This document shows, piece by piece, positions 8,973 through 17,674 of a stretch of DNA of 64,000 nucleotides; the stretch's first letter is position 1; each line of letters starts with the position of its first letter. This DNA is from an uncultured Clostridia bacterium (GTDB taxonomy: Bacteria; Bacillota; Clostridia; TANB77; CAG-508). The DNA lies in the NCBI GenBank assembly GCA_934183305.1, contig CAKPSF010000001.1, positions 1 through 64,000 on the forward strand, written 5' to 3'. The notes beneath the pieces were generated by a model, which did no database searches, was not told where the DNA came from, and saw only the letters and a list, made by a program, of their open reading frames with translations. The position numbers and the translations under genes were made by a program.

Positions 8973-9638
8973 TTAGTCTATTACTCTATAACCTATCCCT
9001 CTAACTGTTTCTATTATTTTGCCTTCTTTGTCTCCAATCTTTTCCCTTATTCTCTTTATATATACTGTAAGTGTATTATCTTCCACAAAGTTTCCTGCTA
9101 TGTCCCATATATCATTTAATATTTCTTCTCTTGTTATTAACTTATTTTTATTCGAAAATAAGTTGACTAATATTTTATATTCAAGTTTTGTAAGAGTTAT
9201 CTCTTCTTCGTTTTTATATACTTTACCAGTTTCAGTATTAATTTTTATATTTTTAATTTGCAAACAATTATCCAAATTGTTTTTTCTTCTTAAAACATTT
9301 TTAATTCTTGACACTAACTCTCTATTTCTAAATGGTTTTATAATATAATCATCTGCACCTAAATCAAATCCCATAACCACATCTTTTTCTTCGTCTTTTG
9401 CTGTTAAAAATATAACTGGTATATTCTTTTTCTCTTTTATATATTTGCAAATATCAAATCCATTTCCATCTGGAAGTGACACATCTAATAAAACAACATC
9501 AAATGTTTCTTTATCTAGAATATTTAAAGTATCCCTTTTATTTTTTACAATACTGTACTCAAATCTTTCTTCTTTGAACAAATACTCTAAACCTAGAATT
9601 ATTGAATTATTATCTTCTACTAACAAAATTTTAATCAT
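8973..9638 (-). CDS. OmpR-family response regulator
   Basis: A 221-residue regulator with a receiver domain (acidic pocket at the N-terminus, phospho-acceptor Asp in VVLLDVSLPDG, switch Lys in IIKPF) and a C-terminal winged-helix domain (LTKLEYKILVNLFSNKN, then VYIKRIREKI and the final RGIGYRV). It is the first gene of the four-gene regulator-kinase-ATPase-permease unit. A TATAAT-like -10 lies about 30 bases upstream of the ATG, within an AT-rich leader. Confidence 0.94.
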   Translation of the reverse strand: MIKILLVEDNNSIILGLEYLFKEERFEYSIVKNKRDTLNILDKETFDVVLLDVSLPDGNGFDICKYIKEKKNIPVIFLTAKDEEKDVVMGFDLGADDYIIKPFRNRELVSRIKNVLRRKNNLDNCLQIKNIKINTETGKVYKNEEEITLTKLEYKILVNLFSNKNKLITREEILNDIWDIAGNFVEDNTLTVYIKRIREKIGDKEGKIIETVRGIGYRVID

Positions 9639-9722
9639 TTTTTATTAACCTTTCTATGGTCTATTATATCATACTATTTATAATGTATCACTTATATATG
9701 ACAAAACAGTGACAAAAAAATA

Positions 9723-9747
9723 ATCAAGAGTGTTATCCACTCTTGAT
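9723..9747 (-). terminator. Intrinsic terminator of spoIIID containing its stop codon
   Basis: The 10-bp stem ATCAAGAGTG / CACTCTTGAT with a 5-base loop is followed on the minus strand by a T tract. The loop and left arm overlap the last codons and TAA of spoIIID (9733-9735), so the stop codon lies in the terminator hairpin. Confidence 0.85.
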
Positions 9748-10002
9748 CGCTTTATCATGTTCATATTTCAGTTTTGTAGCCATGCCTCCTCTTATATGTC
9801 TTTCTGCTTTATTTTCATCTAACACTATTCTAACCTCATGAGCTAATGCTGGATTTATCTTTAGCAATCTTTCACTTACATCTTTATGTACTGTGCTTTT
9901 GCTTATTCCATATTTTTTGGCTGCTCCTCTTACTGTATCTTTTGAATCTATTATATACTGTGCAAGTTCTATTGCACGTTCTTCTATTGAAACTTTGGTC
10001 AT
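9733..10002 (-). CDS. spoIIID: Sporulation transcription factor SpoIIID
   Basis: SpoIIID is the small DNA-binding regulator that acts with sigma-E and before sigma-K in the mother cell, activating some genes and repressing others. The 89-residue protein matches it closely: IEERAIELAQYII, a helix-turn-helix VRGAAKKYGISKSTVHKDVS, and RHIRGGMATKLKYEH near the C-terminus. Length is within the family range. The start ATG at 10002 has GGAGG nine bases upstream. It is a single-gene unit closed by its own terminator. Confidence 0.96.
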   Translation of the reverse strand: MTKVSIEERAIELAQYIIDSKDTVRGAAKKYGISKSTVHKDVSERLLKINPALAHEVRIVLDENKAERHIRGGMATKLKYEHDKAIKSG

Positions 10003-10157
10003 AAAGCAAAACCTCCATACGATTACATTTGTTTAATTGTATTCGTATGAAGGTTGTATTAGAACGCGATTTTTTCAAGAGGTTTATTAATAAATTTTTA
10101 TAGGCTATATAACATTAAATAGTAAATATAAACTAAAAAATATAAATTATTTTACTT

Positions 10158-11126
10158 TTAAAAACCTCTGGAACTTCCTCCTCCACCGGAAGAACCACCT
10201 CCGCCAAAAGAACCGCCTCCAGAGAATCCTCCTGAAGATCCTCCGTTATAAAAATTATTACCAAATCCAGAATTTCTGGAACTTTTAGTCATTCCTGAGG
10301 CAAAACATATTAGATTAAATATTGTAAAGAACCCAATTATTACTATTTGCTTTAAAACAAAATTTTCTATACCTACAATTCCAAGCTCTTTAAACATATT
10401 CATATATATTATATCAATAATACTAAAATATAAAACAGAAACTATTATTCCAGCTTTCTTTTTTATATTTTTGTTTTTCTTTAGAGTTCCTATTATTACT
10501 CCTATTACTAATGAAATCATTGGTATTCCAATAAATCCAATCATTAGTATATTTGAATTTTCTGTATTTGATTTTGCATCTTCAGTTGCAATTGGCGTTT
10601 CTCCACCAACTTCAACATTATATTCCTTAGAAATAACATCTAGAAAAGCACTAAAACCATTCTTTATTCCATCATTCCAGTTATTTTGCTTTAAATATGG
10701 AATGATATATTCATCTTGTATTCTACCTGTTTTAGCATCTGGCAATATTCCTTCTAAGCCATATCCTACCTCAACTCTAAATTTTCTTTCTTGTAATGAT
10801 AATAATAATAATACACCATTATTTTTGTTTTTGTCTCCTATACCAAAATTTCTAAATAACTCCGTAGCATACTCTTCTAATGAATTATTTTCTAAATTTG
10901 GAATTGTAACCACAACTATTTGAGCTCCTGTTTTACTGCATAAACTTTTATTTGTATTTATAATATAGTTTTTAGTTTCTTGGCTTAGCAACCCTGCATA
11001 ATCATTAACATAAAAGTCCGCAGTAGGTTTTACCACAGCAAATGAATTTGCAACAAAAGCATTCATTATTATAAAGAATATTATTAATATCTTTATAATA
11101 ACATTCTTTTTATTCAAAATTAACAT
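10158..11126 (-). CDS. TPM-domain membrane protein (YgcG family)
   Basis: After the ATG at 11126 there is a signal-type hydrophobic segment (about 8-30). An extracytoplasmic TPM_phosphatase domain follows (about 35-170), with FYVNDYAGLLS, LLLSLQERKFRVEVGYGLEG and the run to DEYIIPYLKQ. Two or three membrane helices and a glycine/serine-rich tail (SGGFSGGGSFGGGGSS) complete the protein. I chose 11126 because GGAGGT lies five bases upstream; a longer frame to 11183 would overlap lemA by 74 bases. The chosen start overlaps lemA by 17 bases, so the two are translationally coupled. LemA-TPM pairs are common in bacteria. The cellular role is uncertain, probably in the envelope. Confidence 0.88.
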   Translation of the reverse strand: MLILNKKNVIIKILIIFFIIMNAFVANSFAVVKPTADFYVNDYAGLLSQETKNYIINTNKSLCSKTGAQIVVVTIPNLENNSLEEYATELFRNFGIGDKNKNNGVLLLLSLQERKFRVEVGYGLEGILPDAKTGRIQDEYIIPYLKQNNWNDGIKNGFSAFLDVISKEYNVEVGGETPIATEDAKSNTENSNILMIGFIGIPMISLVIGVIIGTLKKNKNIKKKAGIIVSVLYFSIIDIIYMNMFKELGIVGIENFVLKQIVIIGFFTIFNLICFASGMTKSSRNSGFGNNFYNGGSSGGFSGGGSFGGGGSSGGGGSSRGF

Positions 11127-11676
11127 TTGGTACCTCCGCACTTGATTCATCTGCTTCAAAATATACAGCCTTTTCAAATCCAAACATTGATGCTAATAAG
11201 TTATTTGGAAACTTTTTAATTGTAGTATTTAGTATTTTTACTGCATTATTATAATCTCTTCTGGCAACTGCTATACGGTTTTCTGTACCAGCTAATTCAT
11301 CTGATAATTGTATAAAATTTTGAGATGATTTTAAATCTGGATAATTTTCTACAACAACTAATAATGAATTTAATGAACTTGTTAATTCTTTATTAGCTTT
11401 TGCTTTTTCATCTACTCCATTAGCATTTACTAGCTTTGTTCTTGCCTCAGTAATTTTATTAATAACTTCATTTTCATGATTTGTATATCCTTTTACGGTA
11501 TTTACCAAATTTGGTATCAAATCAGCTCTTCTTTGCAACATCACATCTAAATTTGATAATGTGCTTTGCACCTCTTCTTGCTTTGATACCATACCGTTAT
11601 ATCCACTAACCATTATAATTACAACTACAGCAACTAGTGCAATTATACAAAATAAACTAACACTTGGTTTTTTCAT
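11110..11676 (-). CDS. lemA: LemA family protein
   Basis: A 188-residue protein with one N-terminal membrane anchor (about 8-25) and a long helical body typical of LemA: LDVMLQRRADLIPNLVNTVK, then TEARTKL, ENYPDLKSSQNF and ENRIAVARRDYN. LemA proteins have an extracytoplasmic N-terminus and a cytosolic helical domain in the best studied cases. Their function is not firmly known. It forms an operon with the TPM gene. A consensus promoter lies about 250 bases upstream (11924-11952). Confidence 0.93.
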   Translation of the reverse strand: MKKPSVSLFCIIALVAVVVIIMVSGYNGMVSKQEEVQSTLSNLDVMLQRRADLIPNLVNTVKGYTNHENEVINKITEARTKLVNANGVDEKAKANKELTSSLNSLLVVVENYPDLKSSQNFIQLSDELAGTENRIAVARRDYNNAVKILNTTIKKFPNNLLASMFGFEKAVYFEADESSAEVPNVNFE

Positions 11677-11793
11677 AATATTTTACTCCTTTTCAATTTT
11701 CTCTAATTATAAATAATATTTTCATTTTTAAACGTTGTTAATTCTCCTGCAAGATTATATTTTCAATTGCAAATTACAGCATATGGATATCTA

Positions 11794-11874
11794 TTATTTA
11801 CACTCTATTGTAATAATTATTTCAACTAACGCAAATACTACTCTTATAATCCATTCTGCAATTTTTGCACCAAT
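11794..11874 (-). CDS. Possible 26-residue peptide in the lemA leader (ATT start)
   Basis: Between the promoter at 11924-11952 and lemA there is a GAGGGGGTG ribosome-binding site, followed seven bases later by an open frame starting with ATT. It would encode IGAKIAEWIIRVVFALVEII followed by six more residues, an amphipathic, protein-like peptide. A TGA lies just upstream in the same frame, so only a non-standard start would work. It could be a leader peptide or membrane-active peptide, or be untranslated. A 20-codon frame beginning at a nearby GTG is the alternative reading. Low confidence. Confidence 0.25.
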   Translation of the reverse strand: MGAKIAEWIIRVVFALVEIIITIECK

Positions 11875-11923
11875 AGTATTTCACCCCCTCATCTTATGTA
11901 CAATTCTTATATTTTCAACATCT

Positions 11924-11952
11924 ATTATATAGTCTGTAATTTTATCTGTCAA
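11924..11952 (-). promoter_or_regulatory. Consensus sigma-A promoter for the lemA operon
   Basis: The minus strand reads TTGACA (11952-11947), a 17-base spacer and TATAAT (11929-11924), a perfect consensus. Transcription would start near 11917, leaving a leader of about 240 bases before lemA. The gene-poor stretch 11677-12083 holds this promoter and leader and the upstream region of the plus-strand XRE gene. Confidence 0.85.
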
Positions 11953-11980
11953 TATTTTTACGCTTTTTCTTTAGATATAT

Positions 11981-12005
11981 CTTAACAAGTTTTAATGGTG
12001 TTAAG
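11981..12005. promoter_or_regulatory. Dyad between lemA and the XRE gene, possible operator
   Basis: CTTAACA and TGTTAAG form a 7-bp inverted repeat with an 11-base centre. It lies between the divergent lemA promoter and the XRE regulator gene, a place where an autoregulated HTH protein could bind. This is inferred from position and symmetry only. Confidence 0.35.
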
Positions 12006-12083
12006 TTATTTATATTTTATCTTTATAATTTATATATAAATAATTTTTATATTATTAAATTAATATAAAAGAAGGAGGAAATT

Positions 12084-12347
12084 ATGACTTCTATGGAGTT
12101 AGTTGGGCTTAATACTAAATGGTATAGATATCAAAATAATTTAACTCAAGAACAATATGCAAATAAAACAAAATTTAAAATGGCCTATATTAGTGTTATT
12201 GAAACTGGTCATGCTAATTTAACTTGTAAAAATATAGATTTCATAGCCAAATCATTTAATATAAAACCGGAATTATTATTCAACGAAAAAACTGCAAAAC
12301 TTGCTCAGAAACTACCTATAAGAGTAGATATGTATAAAAGGAAGTAA
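12084..12347 (+). CDS. Small XRE-family helix-turn-helix protein
   Basis: An 87-residue protein that is essentially one Cro/C1-type HTH domain: NLTQEQYANKTKFKMAYISV (helices 2-3), then IETGHANLTCKNIDFIAKSF. The start ATG has GAAGGAGG nine bases upstream. It is one of the few plus-strand genes and is followed at once by a strong promoter and a probable small RNA. XRE proteins of this size often control phage, toxin-antitoxin or competence genes. Nothing adjacent makes the target obvious. Confidence 0.85.
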   Translation: MTSMELVGLNTKWYRYQNNLTQEQYANKTKFKMAYISVIETGHANLTCKNIDFIAKSFNIKPELLFNEKTAKLAQKLPIRVDMYKRK

Positions 12348-12362
12348 AGTTCAATGATATTT

Positions 12363-12391
12363 TTTACATTTTCAGGAAATTATGTTATAAT
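12363..12391 (+). promoter_or_regulatory. Strong sigma-A promoter in front of a probable small RNA
   Basis: TTTACA (12363-12368), a 17-base spacer and TATAAT (12386-12391) lie just after the XRE stop codon. Initiation would fall near 12398-12400. Confidence 0.8.
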
Positions 12392-12398
12392 TTAAATA

Positions 12399-12550
12399 TA
12401 CAAATGCTCCAAGAGAGTAATTTTTCAAATAAAAAAATAGGGCTATAGTTCAAAAGCAATTGGATGAAGCTTTGGAATGCATTAGTTTCTGACCAAACTA
12501 TTCATTACACTGCAATGGGGTATGCTTAAAAATAAGCATACCCCATCTCC
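12399..12550 (+). ncRNA. Probable small RNA of about 150 nt, family not recognised
   Basis: The unit begins at a near-consensus promoter and ends in a 14-bp GC-containing terminator. I see no convincing open frame with a ribosome-binding site between them. An internal hairpin, TAGTTT-loop-AAACTA, lies at about 12484-12501. The size would suit 6S RNA or another regulatory RNA, but I could not match it to a 6S, SRP or riboswitch consensus. The transcript could also arise as a 3' extension of the XRE mRNA. Confidence 0.55.
12515..12546. terminator. Bidirectional terminator between the small RNA and the DUF2974 gene
   Basis: The 14-bp perfect stem ATGGGGTATGCTTA / TAAGCATACCCCAT has an AAAA loop. 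It lies between convergent units, so it can end the plus-strand small RNA and the minus-strand hydrolase gene. Confidence 0.85.
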
Positions 12551-12572
12551 ATTTATAAAATTTTATTATAAA

Positions 12573-13655
12573 TTATTTTTCAGATGTCATATTTTCTTTT
12601 AATACTTTAAATGCACTTTCTAATATTAGTTTTACCATTCTTTCAATCTCTTTTCTGTCTTCTTCGTTTACATTTCTATAGCTGTTTAGTATTATTCCTA
12701 TTTTCTTTGCTGTGTTTTTTGAAAAATCTCCTAAGCTTTTTGCATCTGTTGTTGTTATTATTTCATATATTAAATTTATAAAGTTTTTTCTTTGTTCTGG
12801 CGTTGTATTTTTTACCCAGTCTCTTACTATTCCATTAAATATTTCACTATTATTTGTTAATGTTGGTATTCTTACTAATTCTAATGGTTCTACTTGCCAA
12901 GAATATATATCGTGTTGCATTACTCCTTTTTGAATACTTTTTACTACTTGATATTCTTCTTCGTGTTCAAGTAATCTTCCAACTATTGATGATTGAGGAA
13001 TATATGTTTCTATCTTATTTAGAATTTTTTTATAATTTTCTGTTTGAATTACACTTTTATCAAAACCCGGACCATCTGCGTTTATAACTCTTTCAATTCT
13101 ATTTTTAATTTTATCTTCGCAGAATATTGCAGAATATACAGCCAAGTTTCCTCCTTTTGAGTGTCCACCTATTATTAATTTATCCCTGTTTTTCTTTGCT
13201 ATATTATTTAAGTAATTTACTGCTTCTTTTTGAGATGGAACATTTTCCATAAAGCCCATATTAAAATCTTCTTTCCAGCCTACTAGTGACGAATCTGTTC
13301 CTCTAAATGATATGTAACTTATTTTATTAGGTAGCATTATTGTTATTGCTGCAAACTGTTTTTCTGCTGCCCCATCAAATATCTCAACATAATTTAATGT
13401 TTTCAGATTTTTGTATCTATTTGCTTGTCCTAAAATCTGTATAAATTCTTTATCATCATCCCATAAAAATCTTTCTATATCAAAGTCTTTCATTTTATTT
13501 GAGATACTTTCTATTGTTTCCATATCATTTAATTCAATATACTTAAAAGGTAAATATGAGAATCTTGCAAGTATAATATTATCTATTTCATTTATTGGGG
13601 CTTGACTAAAACTTAAATCTCCTCTCCATTTTATATAATCTATAATATTTGACAT
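12573..13655 (-). CDS. DUF2974 (Mbeg1-like) alpha/beta hydrolase
   Basis: A 360-residue lipase-like protein. It has the block YISFRGTDSSLVGWKEDFNM and then the nucleophile elbow GGHSKGGNLAVYSA, where the Ser of HSKGG is the presumed catalytic residue, followed by NADGPGFD. These are the marks of DUF2974, a class-3 lipase-like family common in Firmicutes. No signal peptide is seen, so it is probably cytosolic. The start ATG at 13655 follows GAGGTG; an in-frame GTG nine bases earlier is part of that site. The substrate is unknown. Confidence 0.87.
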   Translation of the reverse strand: MSNIIDYIKWRGDLSFSQAPINEIDNIILARFSYLPFKYIELNDMETIESISNKMKDFDIERFLWDDDKEFIQILGQANRYKNLKTLNYVEIFDGAAEKQFAAITIMLPNKISYISFRGTDSSLVGWKEDFNMGFMENVPSQKEAVNYLNNIAKKNRDKLIIGGHSKGGNLAVYSAIFCEDKIKNRIERVINADGPGFDKSVIQTENYKKILNKIETYIPQSSIVGRLLEHEEEYQVVKSIQKGVMQHDIYSWQVEPLELVRIPTLTNNSEIFNGIVRDWVKNTTPEQRKNFINLIYEIITTTDAKSLGDFSKNTAKKIGIILNSYRNVNEEDRKEIERMVKLILESAFKVLKENMTSEK

Positions 13656-13698
13656 TTTTTTCACCTCAAAAATATATTACCATTTGTATAAAAAAAAT

Positions 13699-13733
13699 GC
13701 AAGAAAAGAGTACATTAATTTGCACTCTTTTGC
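13699..13733 (-). terminator. Intrinsic terminator of the Ca2+ ATPase gene
   Basis: The arms GCAAGAAAAGAGT and ACTCTTTTGC form an interrupted stem that spans the stop codon at 13715. On the minus strand the stem runs into ATTTTTTTT. Confidence 0.75.
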
Positions 13734-16375
13734 TTCTCTATTATTATTTCCTTTGGAGAATATATTACTTTTCCAAATTTAAACTCATTTATTCTTTTTT
13801 GAAGTTCTATTATTATTAATGGCAAAATTGAAATTACTGCAACATATATCCATTGATTTAAAGTTAATGGCACTGATTCAAAAATTTGCGCTAAGCTTGG
13901 TATTGCTATTACTAAGAATTGTAGCATTATTCCTACAATGAATGCTCCTACTAAATATATATTACTAAAAATTCCTATTTTGAAAATCGATTCTTCGCTT
14001 CTTGCATTAATACTATGAACTAGTTCTAATGCGCTTAATGTAAAGAATGCCATAGTCCTTCCAACTTCAATTCCGTATTTATTATTTCCTATTGCAAAAG
14101 CAAATAATGTTAATATTCCTATCATCATTCCTTCTATAAAAATGCTTCCCCATAGTCCACCTGCAAAAATACTTTCATTTGATTTTTTAGGTTTTTTATT
14201 CATTATATTTTTATCTATTGGTTCTAATCCTAATGCTATTGCTGGAAGAGAATCTGTTACTAAATTTATCCACAATAGTTGTATTGCTAAAAGTGGTGTA
14301 TCTAAACCTATAAGTAAACCAACAAATATAGCAACAATTTCACCTATATTAGTTGCAAGCAAAAAGTGCACAGCTTTTTTTATATTATCATAAATATGTC
14401 TTCCCTCTTTTACAGCTTCAACTATTGTTACAAAGTTATCATCTGCTAAAATCATGTCTGATGCATTTTTTGCAACATCTGTGCCTGTTTTTCCCATTGC
14501 AATTCCTATATCTGCATTTTTCAGAGCAGGAGCATCATTTACTCCATCACCAGTCATTGCAACAACATTTCCACTTTTTCTAAATGCCTTTACTATTTTT
14601 ACTTTGTGTTCTGGTGATACTCTTGCGAATACAGAATATCGCATTATATTTTTTTCAAAGTCTTCATTTGGTATTTCATCAAGTTGTTGACCTGTAATTG
14701 CTAAATCTCCAACTCTTAATATTCCTAACTCTTTTGCAATTGCTTTTGCTGTTAATATATGATCACCTGTTATCATAACAGTTTTTATCCCGGCATGTTT
14801 GCAAATATTTATAGCCTCTTTTACACCTTCTCTTGGTGGATCTATCATTCCAATTAAACCACAAAATGTTAAGTTTTCTTCCAGACTTGTATTTACATCT
14901 AATGGTAATTCATCTAAATCCTTATATCCCACAGCTATAACTCTTAATGCTTTATCTGCCATTTGTTCATTAATTTTATTTATTTTTCTTATATTTTCAC
15001 TATTTAAATTCTGTTCTCTATTATTTTCTAAATATCTATTGCACTTTTTTATTAATATTTCTGGTGCACCTTTAGTTATGACTCTATATTTATTCCCAAC
15101 TTTATGTATTGTTGACATCATTTTTCTTTCTGAGTCAAACGGAATATCATTCACTCTTTGCATTTTACTATATAATTCATTTTTATCTATTCCAACATCT
15201 AAGGCAGCTTCTACAATTGCTTTTTCTGTTGCTTCTCCATCTACCTCTTTAGTAGAATAATTTATATTACAGTCTGTGCACATACATGCCATTTCTAATA
15301 TTTCTTTTTTTCTAAATGGATTTTGATCTAAGCCTATTATCTCCATTACCTTCATTTTATTTTGAGTTAATGTTCCTGTTTTATCTGAGCATATAACATT
15401 GCTACTTCCCAAAGTTTCAACTGCTGGCAATTTTCTAATTATGCTATTCTTTTTAGCCATTTTTGTAACACCTATTGATAACATTATTGTTACAACAGCT
15501 GGCAGTCCCTCCGGTATTGCAGCAACTGCTAATCCAACAGACGTCATAAATATTTCCATTACAGGTATTTTCTTTATTAGCCCTATAAAAAATATTAGCA
15601 CACAAATTAATAAAGCTACTATTCCAAGTTTTTTTCCAACATCACCTAATCTTTTTTGGAGTGGTGTTTCTGGTGCTTCGTCTTTTATTATCATACCCGC
15701 AATTTTTCCAACTTTTGTATTCATACCAGTTTCTGTTACAATTGCTTCTGCATGTCCATTTACCACCATCGTTGTTGCAAAAACTAGGTTTTGCATATCT
15801 CCTACTGCTGCTTTCTCACTTACAATACAGTTTGCATCTTTTAATACTGGTAAATTTTCTCCTGTTAGTGCAGATTCCTCTACTTTTAGATTATATGAGT
15901 TAATTAGTCTACAGTCTGCTGGAATATAATCTCCTGTTTCTACTATAATAATATCTCCTGGCACTAATTCTTTACTATCTATTGTTTTTAACATATTGTT
16001 TCTCTTAACTTTAGCTTTTGGTGCTGTAAGCTGATTTAAAGCTTCTATTGATTTTTCTGCTTTACTTTCTTGTATAACTCCAACTGTTGCATTTAGCACC
16101 ACAATTGCAACTATTATTATTGAATCTATATAATCATTTGTTTTTTGAATATATGATATACCTGCTGAAATTCCTGAAGCAATAAGTAGAGTAATAATCA
16201 TAAAATCATTAAATTGTTTTATGAATTTTATAAATAAGCTTTCTTTTTTTCCTTCTGCTAATTTATTTTCTCCATATTGTTTTTTTCTACTTTGAGCTTC
16301 CTCTTCTGTTAATCCAACATTTATGCTTGTCTTAAGTTTTCTTTGTACATCTTTAACATCTAAAGTACTCCACAT
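13715..16375 (-). CDS. Calcium-transporting P-type ATPase (PMCA/SERCA-like, P2)
   Basis: An 886-residue P-type ATPase with the full domain order: N-terminal cation-ATPase domain, actuator loop with the TGE motif in ALTGENLP, helix M4 with AAIPEGLPAVV (a Ca2+-site proline motif), phosphorylation motif CSDKTGTLTQNKM, nucleotide-binding KGAPE, hinge MTGDGVNDAPALK, and C-terminal helices with NLVTDSLPA. These match bacterial Ca2+ pumps such as B. subtilis YloB. It probably exports Ca2+ from the cytosol. The start ATG at 16375 has AAAGGAG upstream. It is a single-gene unit. Confidence 0.93.
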   Translation of the reverse strand: MWSTLDVKDVQRKLKTSINVGLTEEEAQSRKKQYGENKLAEGKKESLFIKFIKQFNDFMIITLLIASGISAGISYIQKTNDYIDSIIIVAIVVLNATVGVIQESKAEKSIEALNQLTAPKAKVKRNNMLKTIDSKELVPGDIIIVETGDYIPADCRLINSYNLKVEESALTGENLPVLKDANCIVSEKAAVGDMQNLVFATTMVVNGHAEAIVTETGMNTKVGKIAGMIIKDEAPETPLQKRLGDVGKKLGIVALLICVLIFFIGLIKKIPVMEIFMTSVGLAVAAIPEGLPAVVTIMLSIGVTKMAKKNSIIRKLPAVETLGSSNVICSDKTGTLTQNKMKVMEIIGLDQNPFRKKEILEMACMCTDCNINYSTKEVDGEATEKAIVEAALDVGIDKNELYSKMQRVNDIPFDSERKMMSTIHKVGNKYRVITKGAPEILIKKCNRYLENNREQNLNSENIRKINKINEQMADKALRVIAVGYKDLDELPLDVNTSLEENLTFCGLIGMIDPPREGVKEAINICKHAGIKTVMITGDHILTAKAIAKELGILRVGDLAITGQQLDEIPNEDFEKNIMRYSVFARVSPEHKVKIVKAFRKSGNVVAMTGDGVNDAPALKNADIGIAMGKTGTDVAKNASDMILADDNFVTIVEAVKEGRHIYDNIKKAVHFLLATNIGEIVAIFVGLLIGLDTPLLAIQLLWINLVTDSLPAIALGLEPIDKNIMNKKPKKSNESIFAGGLWGSIFIEGMMIGILTLFAFAIGNNKYGIEVGRTMAFFTLSALELVHSINARSEESIFKIGIFSNIYLVGAFIVGIMLQFLVIAIPSLAQIFESVPLTLNQWIYVAVISILPLIIIELQKRINEFKFGKVIYSPKEIIIEKQKSAN

Positions 16376-16447
16376 ATTTTAATCTCCTTTTGTTTATAAA
16401 GTATAATAAATAATATGCTTGTACTTTTAATTTATGAGAAAATAAAC

Positions 16448-16478
16448 AAAAAAAGTGAAACATAGTTTCACTTTTTTT
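16448..16478. terminator. Terminator downstream of rubrerythrin
   Basis: A 14-bp perfect inverted repeat (AAAAAAAGTGAAAC / GTTTCACTTTTTTT) with a 3-base loop and T runs on both strands. It follows the rubrerythrin stop at 16498. Confidence 0.85.
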
Positions 16479-16497
16479 GTATTAATGTTTTTATTTT

Positions 16498-17037
16498 TTA
16501 GTAATTTTCTGCTTTTATTTCAAAATACGCTTTTGGATGATTGCAAACTGGGCATACTTCTGGAGCTGATTTTCCTATTACTATATGTCCACAATTTCTA
16601 CATTTCCAAATTCTATCTCCATCTTTAGAGAATACTAAATCTCCTTCAACGTTCTCTAATAATTTTTTATATCTTGCTTCATGTTCTTTTTCTATTTTTG
16701 CAACTTCTGTAAACAAATATGCTATATGGTCAAATCCTTCTTCTTTTGCTTCTTTTGCCATTCTATCGTACATATCTGTCCATTCAAAGTTTTCACCTTC
16801 AGCTGCTGCTTTTAAGTTTTCTACAGTAGATGGAACTTGTCCACCATTTAATAATTTAAACCACATTTTGGCATGTTCTTTTTCATTGTCTGCTGTTTCT
16901 TGAAAGATTGCAGCAATTTGTTCATATCCTTCTTTTTTTGCTTTGCTTGCAAAATATGTATATTTATTTCTAGCTTGAGATTCACCTGCAAAAGCATCCA
17001 TTAAATTCTTTTCTGTTTTTGTTCCTTTTAACTCCAT
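16498..17037 (-). CDS. rbr: Rubrerythrin
   Basis: The 179-residue protein has a ferritin-like di-iron domain (about 1-138; helix motifs [28 protein letters not shown], and [15 protein letters not shown] near 115-129) and a C-terminal rubredoxin-like centre with CRNCG and CPVC. Rubrerythrins reduce hydrogen peroxide in the anaerobe cytosol using electrons from NADH or rubredoxin. Length and motifs are standard. The start ATG at 17037 follows GGAGG. Its promoter (17076-17103) is close to consensus. Confidence 0.96.
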   Translation of the reverse strand: MELKGTKTEKNLMDAFAGESQARNKYTYFASKAKKEGYEQIAAIFQETADNEKEHAKMWFKLLNGGQVPSTVENLKAAAEGENFEWTDMYDRMAKEAKEEGFDHIAYLFTEVAKIEKEHEARYKKLLENVEGDLVFSKDGDRIWKCRNCGHIVIGKSAPEVCPVCNHPKAYFEIKAENY

Positions 17038-17075
17038 TATATTATTACCTCCTATATTTTCTATTTAGCATCCTT

Positions 17076-17103
17076 ATTATATCAAAATAAATCTTCTTGT
17101 CAA
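17076..17103 (-). promoter_or_regulatory. Sigma-A promoter of rubrerythrin
   Basis: TTGACA (17103-17098), a 16-base spacer and TATAAT (17081-17076). The -35 abuts the stop codon of the next gene upstream. About 30 bases here are nearly identical to the promoter at 17675-17702. Confidence 0.85.
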
Positions 17104-17105
17104 GG

Positions 17106-17621
17106 TTAAGGCACCGGTCCAATATCCATTATTGTTATTTTTACTTCTGTTATATAACCATTACTATCTTTTTCTATACTAATTATTGGATAATTACTGC
17201 TAGAATAATATGATGATGGTATATCTGAAGTTATATAATGTTCATTTCCGTATTTCTGATTTAACTCTTCAATTCTTTTTCTAAGCCCATCTAAATCTAT
17301 AGCCCATAATTTTCCACAATTATTTTGACAATATTCAATGCTATGTGTATGACCCTCAACATTAAAAGAAATTAAATTATTAAAATTCTGTGGAGATATT
17401 TTGCCATTTGTAGATTGAGAATTTTGACCATTAATTTTATTAAATGTTTGTTTTAAATCAGCCAATGCTCCATTGCTTTGCTTTGTTATATCATTTCCTA
17501 TTGCAGATGAATCTTTACTTGTATCATCTGCCGAGTTGAAGATTTTCATTCCAAATGCTATTAGTATAATTACAATTAAAACAGAGGCTGCAATTAGTAA
17601 AGCTTTTGAGGTATTTTCCAT
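17106..17621 (-). CDS. Orphan pilin-like protein of the MENASKALLIA family
   Basis: The 171-residue protein begins MENTSKALLIAASVLIVIIL, almost the same hydrophobic N-terminus as the pilin-like proteins of the Tad-type locus at 45.4-47.7 kb. The rest (about 30-171) is soluble and would be outside the cell; it contains a CQNNC pair and ends in beta-rich sequence. The N-terminal helix looks like a pilin-style assembly or anchor segment. No classical leader peptidase site is obvious. It stands alone between rubrerythrin and an unknown gene, nearly 27 kb from the main locus, with its own promoter. It is probably an extra subunit of that system. Confidence 0.6.
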   Translation of the reverse strand: MENTSKALLIAASVLIVIILIAFGMKIFNSADDTSKDSSAIGNDITKQSNGALADLKQTFNKINGQNSQSTNGKISPQNFNNLISFNVEGHTHSIEYCQNNCGKLWAIDLDGLRKRIEELNQKYGNEHYITSDIPSSYYSSSNYPIISIEKDSNGYITEVKITIMDIGPVP

Positions 17622-17674
17622 TTTTTCTTATCTCCTTATTTTTTCAAAAATTTATATTTTTGATTATCACTCTT

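Noticed and set aside
10020..10080. Tandem or inverted repeat near the spoIIID start (ATACGA / CGTATGAAGGT)
   Set aside because: A short imperfect dyad (CTTCATACGA around the ribosome-binding site) may exist, but it is too short and too close to translation signals to call an operator.
10158..11183. Start of the TPM gene at 11183
   Set aside because: That start would overlap lemA by 74 bases and lacks a ribosome-binding site. The ATG at 11126 has GGAGGT at the right distance.
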